From assembly GCA_009781325.1 (NCBI GenBank), contig WQYJ01000021.1, forward strand, positions 1 to 15,927: a stretch of 15,927 nucleotides of DNA. Direction: 5' to 3'. The notes under the pieces are model-generated. The model saw only the letters and a program-made list of their open reading frames with translations. It made no database searches and was not told where the DNA came from. This DNA is from Propionibacteriaceae bacterium (GTDB taxonomy: Bacteria; Actinomycetota; Actinomycetes; Propionibacteriales; Propionibacteriaceae). Shown here piece by piece: positions 13,768-15,927 of the stretch; the stretch's first letter is position 1, and each line of letters opens with the position of its first letter. The position numbers and the translations under genes were made by a program.

Positions 13768-15511
13768 TGACCGGTGCTGACATCACGCAGGTAAAAGCGG
13801 CATTGATGTTCACCGATGGCCGTGTGCAGATCACACCGAGGTCATCATCTTTCACCGATACGTTAGTGAGTCCTGGCTTGCCTTGGGTGAGGTTCGCATA
13901 GGAACCATCGGGATTCAGTTCTGCGTAGATGGTTTCATAGGACCAGGTCACGACTGTCCCTGTTGTGAGGGTCTTTCCTGCAGGCAGGGCCGTACAGCGG
14001 CCTGCCTGGATATCAGCCAAGGTACGCTGCCCAGCCGGGCAATCCCAGCCCTTCTTATCAACGAGCAGCTTCAGGTCAGGGATAAAGAAGAAGCCGTTCA
14101 CCAGGGGCGGGCTTGGCAGAGTATTGACGATCACCGTCACATCCACATCGCCGGCATTATGGACCGGTGTTGTACAGGTCAGTGTGGTGGGTGAGGTCAC
14201 GTTCACCGAGGTGACAACAGCGTTGCCGAAGGTGATCACCGTCTCATCAACGTCGTACACCATGGAGTCGATGACACCATAGGCTCCAGGCTTTGAAGCA
14301 GGAAGAAGAGAGTCGGTGCGCAGGGCATGCCAGCCGTACACAGTGGAACCATTCACCGTCCACGCAGCAGGCGCAGCCGGGACACCGGGGTCTTGGAGAA
14401 CCCCGGAAACATAGATTCCGTCAAGATAGGTGATGAACCCTGTCCCCTTAATCGAACAGACCTCTCCTCCCCAAATACTGCCTTGACTAGGCGTGATCGA
14501 GGAAATGGAAACCGAATCACTGCGATAGAGGTACGGCAGGGAGCCATCCATGGGCTTGACCTTGCCTCGTTCATCGGTCCAGATTGCTGTCACAGCAGCG
14601 ATTCCGGAACCTTCTCCGTCGAGCATGGATGCTGGGGCTGCGCATGTCGCTTCTGTTGTCGAGATGACCGTAAGATCCGTGCACGTCTCACTGACCATCA
14701 CTGATCCTGGACCTAACCCGGAAAAGATCACAGACATGCCGTTGTAGGGTGTGGGGTTCGGAGTCGGGCCTGTGATTGAGCCGACGGTGGACCAGTTGTC
14801 AAAGAACTGCTCCGAGACCGAGTCATAGAGTCCATATTTGCCTGTGTCTTCATCGTAGGCAGGGGTCCCATCGAACTTGACAACGCCTGACTCGTTGATA
14901 GAGAAGGCATAGATAGTCCCGGTAAAGAAGCTATGGTAGTTCGGAGTAACCGAACCAATAATAATGGTGCCGTTGTTTCCAATGATGGGTGTGTAGGAAT
15001 AGGGCTTGGAACCGCCGAAAGCAGAACCGCGGCCGGTGATCACCGTGTGGATGCTTCCCATCGACAAGGCATCCAAAGGCATGACCTCAGCATCTCTGTA
15101 ATAGAACAGCGGTTGAGCCATGGCGAAGAAGGCCTTCGAATCAAGACGAATGCGAGGCAAAGCAAGTCCAGTACTCCAAACAATCTGTTCCAGACCGTTT
15201 TCGACAGAGTAGGTGACGCTCACCTCGGTGTTAGCAGTGAACGCAATTCCGGTGCTGATACCTTCATAGCCGTTGAACTTGATAAAGGGCACCGGAATAT
15301 AACGAGGAGGCCCATCAAAACCTTGACCATGGATGGTGACGACTTGCCCGCCCTTGATGGGGCCAACATCAGGAGTGATGCTGGTGATCTCCATCCTTGT
15401 GGCTGCTTGGGCAGGGACAAGGCTTGTGCCGAAAATCACCAGTCCTGCCAGACCTGAAATGAGCAGGCAGACAGACATGATGCTCACAAGTAGTTTGCGG
15501 CTTACAGACAT
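13757..15511 (-). CDS. Secreted IPT/TIG-domain surface protein with nested LamG-like domain
   Basis: The 584-aa protein has a signal peptide (hydrophobic residues about 7-30, AQA site near 34-36). An IPT/TIG fold opens at 41-66 (SITPDVGPIKGG) and appears to close at about 259-329 (VIFSG...LPYLYR). Between them, about 74-247, lies a LamG/concanavalin-like unit, recognised from FNGYEGISTGIAFTANTEV at the start and GKYGLYDSVSEQFFDN at 224-239. A second IPT/TIG opens at 335-360 and closes at about 424-478, again with an insert. Residues 480-584 resemble a DUF11-like actinobacterial repeat (KKGWDCPAG, VKDDDLGVICT) but end before its last strand. No LPXTG or membrane anchor is present. The start has AGGAGGAG 5 nt upstream. 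Role as an adhesin or binding protein is inferred from domains only. Confidence 0.8.
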   Translation of the reverse strand: MSVSRKLLVSIMSVCLLISGLAGLVIFGTSLVPAQAATRMEITSITPDVGPIKGGQVVTIHGQGFDGPPRYIPVPFIKFNGYEGISTGIAFTANTEVSVTYSVENGLEQIVWSTGLALPRIRLDSKAFFAMAQPLFYYRDAEVMPLDALSMGSIHTVITGRGSAFGGSKPYSYTPIIGNNGTIIIGSVTPNYHSFFTGTIYAFSINESGVVKFDGTPAYDEDTGKYGLYDSVSEQFFDNWSTVGSITGPTPNPTPYNGMSVIFSGLGPGSVMVSETCTDLTVISTTEATCAAPASMLDGEGSGIAAVTAIWTDERGKVKPMDGSLPYLYRSDSVSISSITPSQGSIWGGEVCSIKGTGFITYLDGIYVSGVLQDPGVPAAPAAWTVNGSTVYGWHALRTDSLLPASKPGAYGVIDSMVYDVDETVITFGNAVVTSVNVTSPTTLTCTTPVHNAGDVDVTVIVNTLPSPPLVNGFFFIPDLKLLVDKKGWDCPAGQRTLADIQAGRCTALPAGKTLTTGTVVTWSYETIYAELNPDGSYANLTQGKPGLTNVSVKDDDLGVICTRPSVNINAAFTCVMSAPVTKP

Positions 15512-15645
15512 CAGACTCCTCCTGTCTCATAGTTGTCTTTGCTGCTGACGCAGCGGTCCCACCTCGTGTAGAACGTAAAAAAGCATCCAGTAATTCCCTG
15601 GCTGATTAGAGTAAGCCTGTCGCCGAGGCGACGGTGTGCCAACAT
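15511..15645 (-). CDS. 44-aa mini-ORF coupled between two surface-protein genes
   Basis: ATG 15645 is preceded by a very strong AAAGGAGG at 4-8 nt spacing and begins 2 bp after the stop of the upstream partial gene. Its TGA overlaps the start codon of the IPT/TIG protein gene by one base (TGATG). The peptide contains a short hydrophobic stretch (ITGCFFTFY) flanked by Arg and Lys residues, and two cysteines. I do not recognise a family. It may be a real small protein or mainly a device for translational coupling. Confidence 0.55.
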   Translation of the reverse strand: MLAHRRLGDRLTLISQGITGCFFTFYTRWDRCVSSKDNYETGGV

Positions 15646-15647
15646 CG

Positions 15648-15927
15648 TCAGCCTCCTTTCTGAATATGGGTTGGATGCTCGGCGTCCCTGCGGTGGTTCC
15701 TGTAGAACAGGCTCAAGACGAGCATGGCCAGTCCTGTGATCGACACCACCACAGTGAAGGGGATCATGTCCGGTGGAATTAACGACCATCCGCCTGTGGG
15801 TGCCCCCGATGAATCGGACTCACCTGACGAGTCTGTTTCCTTGTCCTTCGATGGGTCGTCGGGTTCATCGGTGAGTTCGACCATGATGACCCGTACGGTG
15901 AAGTTCAGCGTGGATGTGTCACCCGAC
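15648..15927 (-). CDS. C-terminal end of a membrane-anchored surface protein (5' end outside window)
   Basis: The frame is open to the window edge, so the start lies beyond 15927; an internal Met at 15884 is probably not the start, because the residues before it (GDTSTLNFTVRV) read like a beta strand of an extracellular domain. The rest is an acidic, Ser/Asp-rich linker (DEPDDPSKDKETDSSGES), a Gly/Pro segment, one transmembrane helix (about FTVVVSITGLAMLVLSLFY) and a basic tail starting RNHRR. This is the layout of a cell-surface protein anchored by its C-terminus. No clear LPXTG precedes the helix. It is the upstream gene of the 44-aa mini-ORF and the IPT/TIG protein. Confidence 0.65.
   Translation of the reverse strand, partial: SGDTSTLNFTVRVIMVELTDEPDDPSKDKETDSSGESDSSGAPTGGWSLIPPDMIPFTVVVSITGLAMLVLSLFYRNHRRDAEHPTHIQKGG

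Noticed and set aside
13757..15511. Sortase-anchored pilin
   Set aside because: No LPXTG-like motif, terminal hydrophobic helix or sortase gene is present in the window.

Overview
The window looks like chromosome of a host-associated actinomycete of moderate G+C (judged by eye at 55-57%). Supporting signs are a K+-independent proton-pumping pyrophosphatase, start codons with no Shine-Dalgarno sequence directly downstream of -10 boxes (leaderless mRNAs), GTG starts, and large secreted proteins with IPT/TIG, LamG-like and DUF11-like domains. Propionibacteriaceae or Actinomycetaceae would fit, but no marker in the window fixes the taxon. No tRNA, rRNA, CRISPR array, transposase or phage gene was seen.

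Layout. (1) 1-309: a perfect 38-bp inverted repeat forming a 118-bp palindromic element, followed by solo copies of one arm. (2) 310-1863 (+): a PLP-dependent beta-eliminating lyase of the tyrosine phenol-lyase/tryptophanase family with unusual active-site changes. (3) 1870-2370 (-): thiol peroxidase Tpx, converging on the lyase with a 6-bp gap. (4) 2467-4515 (-): membrane pyrophosphatase HppA, divergent from a ChaA-type cation/H+ antiporter at 4735-5826 (+); these form an ion and proton homeostasis pair. (5) 5859-5977: a second copy of the palindromic element. (6) 6059-13767 (+): a tight six-gene operon holding a peptide-type ABC importer (lipoprotein binding protein, permease, permease-ATPase fusion, second ATPase), a cytoplasmic serine hydrolase and a dipeptide epimerase. 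Most junctions overlap by 1-4 bp. The likely role is import of small peptides, plausibly cell-wall peptides containing L-Ala-D-Glu, followed by hydrolysis and epimerisation in the cytoplasm. (7) 13757-15927 (-): a surface-protein operon with the C-terminal end of a membrane-anchored protein that runs off the window, a 44-aa mini-ORF coupled at both ends, and a secreted IPT/TIG protein with a LamG-like domain nested inside the first IPT fold and an apparently clipped C-terminus.

The items most worth a second look are the two palindromic elements, the atypical lyase, the peptide importer/hydrolase/epimerase operon, and the nested-domain surface protein with its mini-ORF. I did not see a wholly new defence-type or mobile system.
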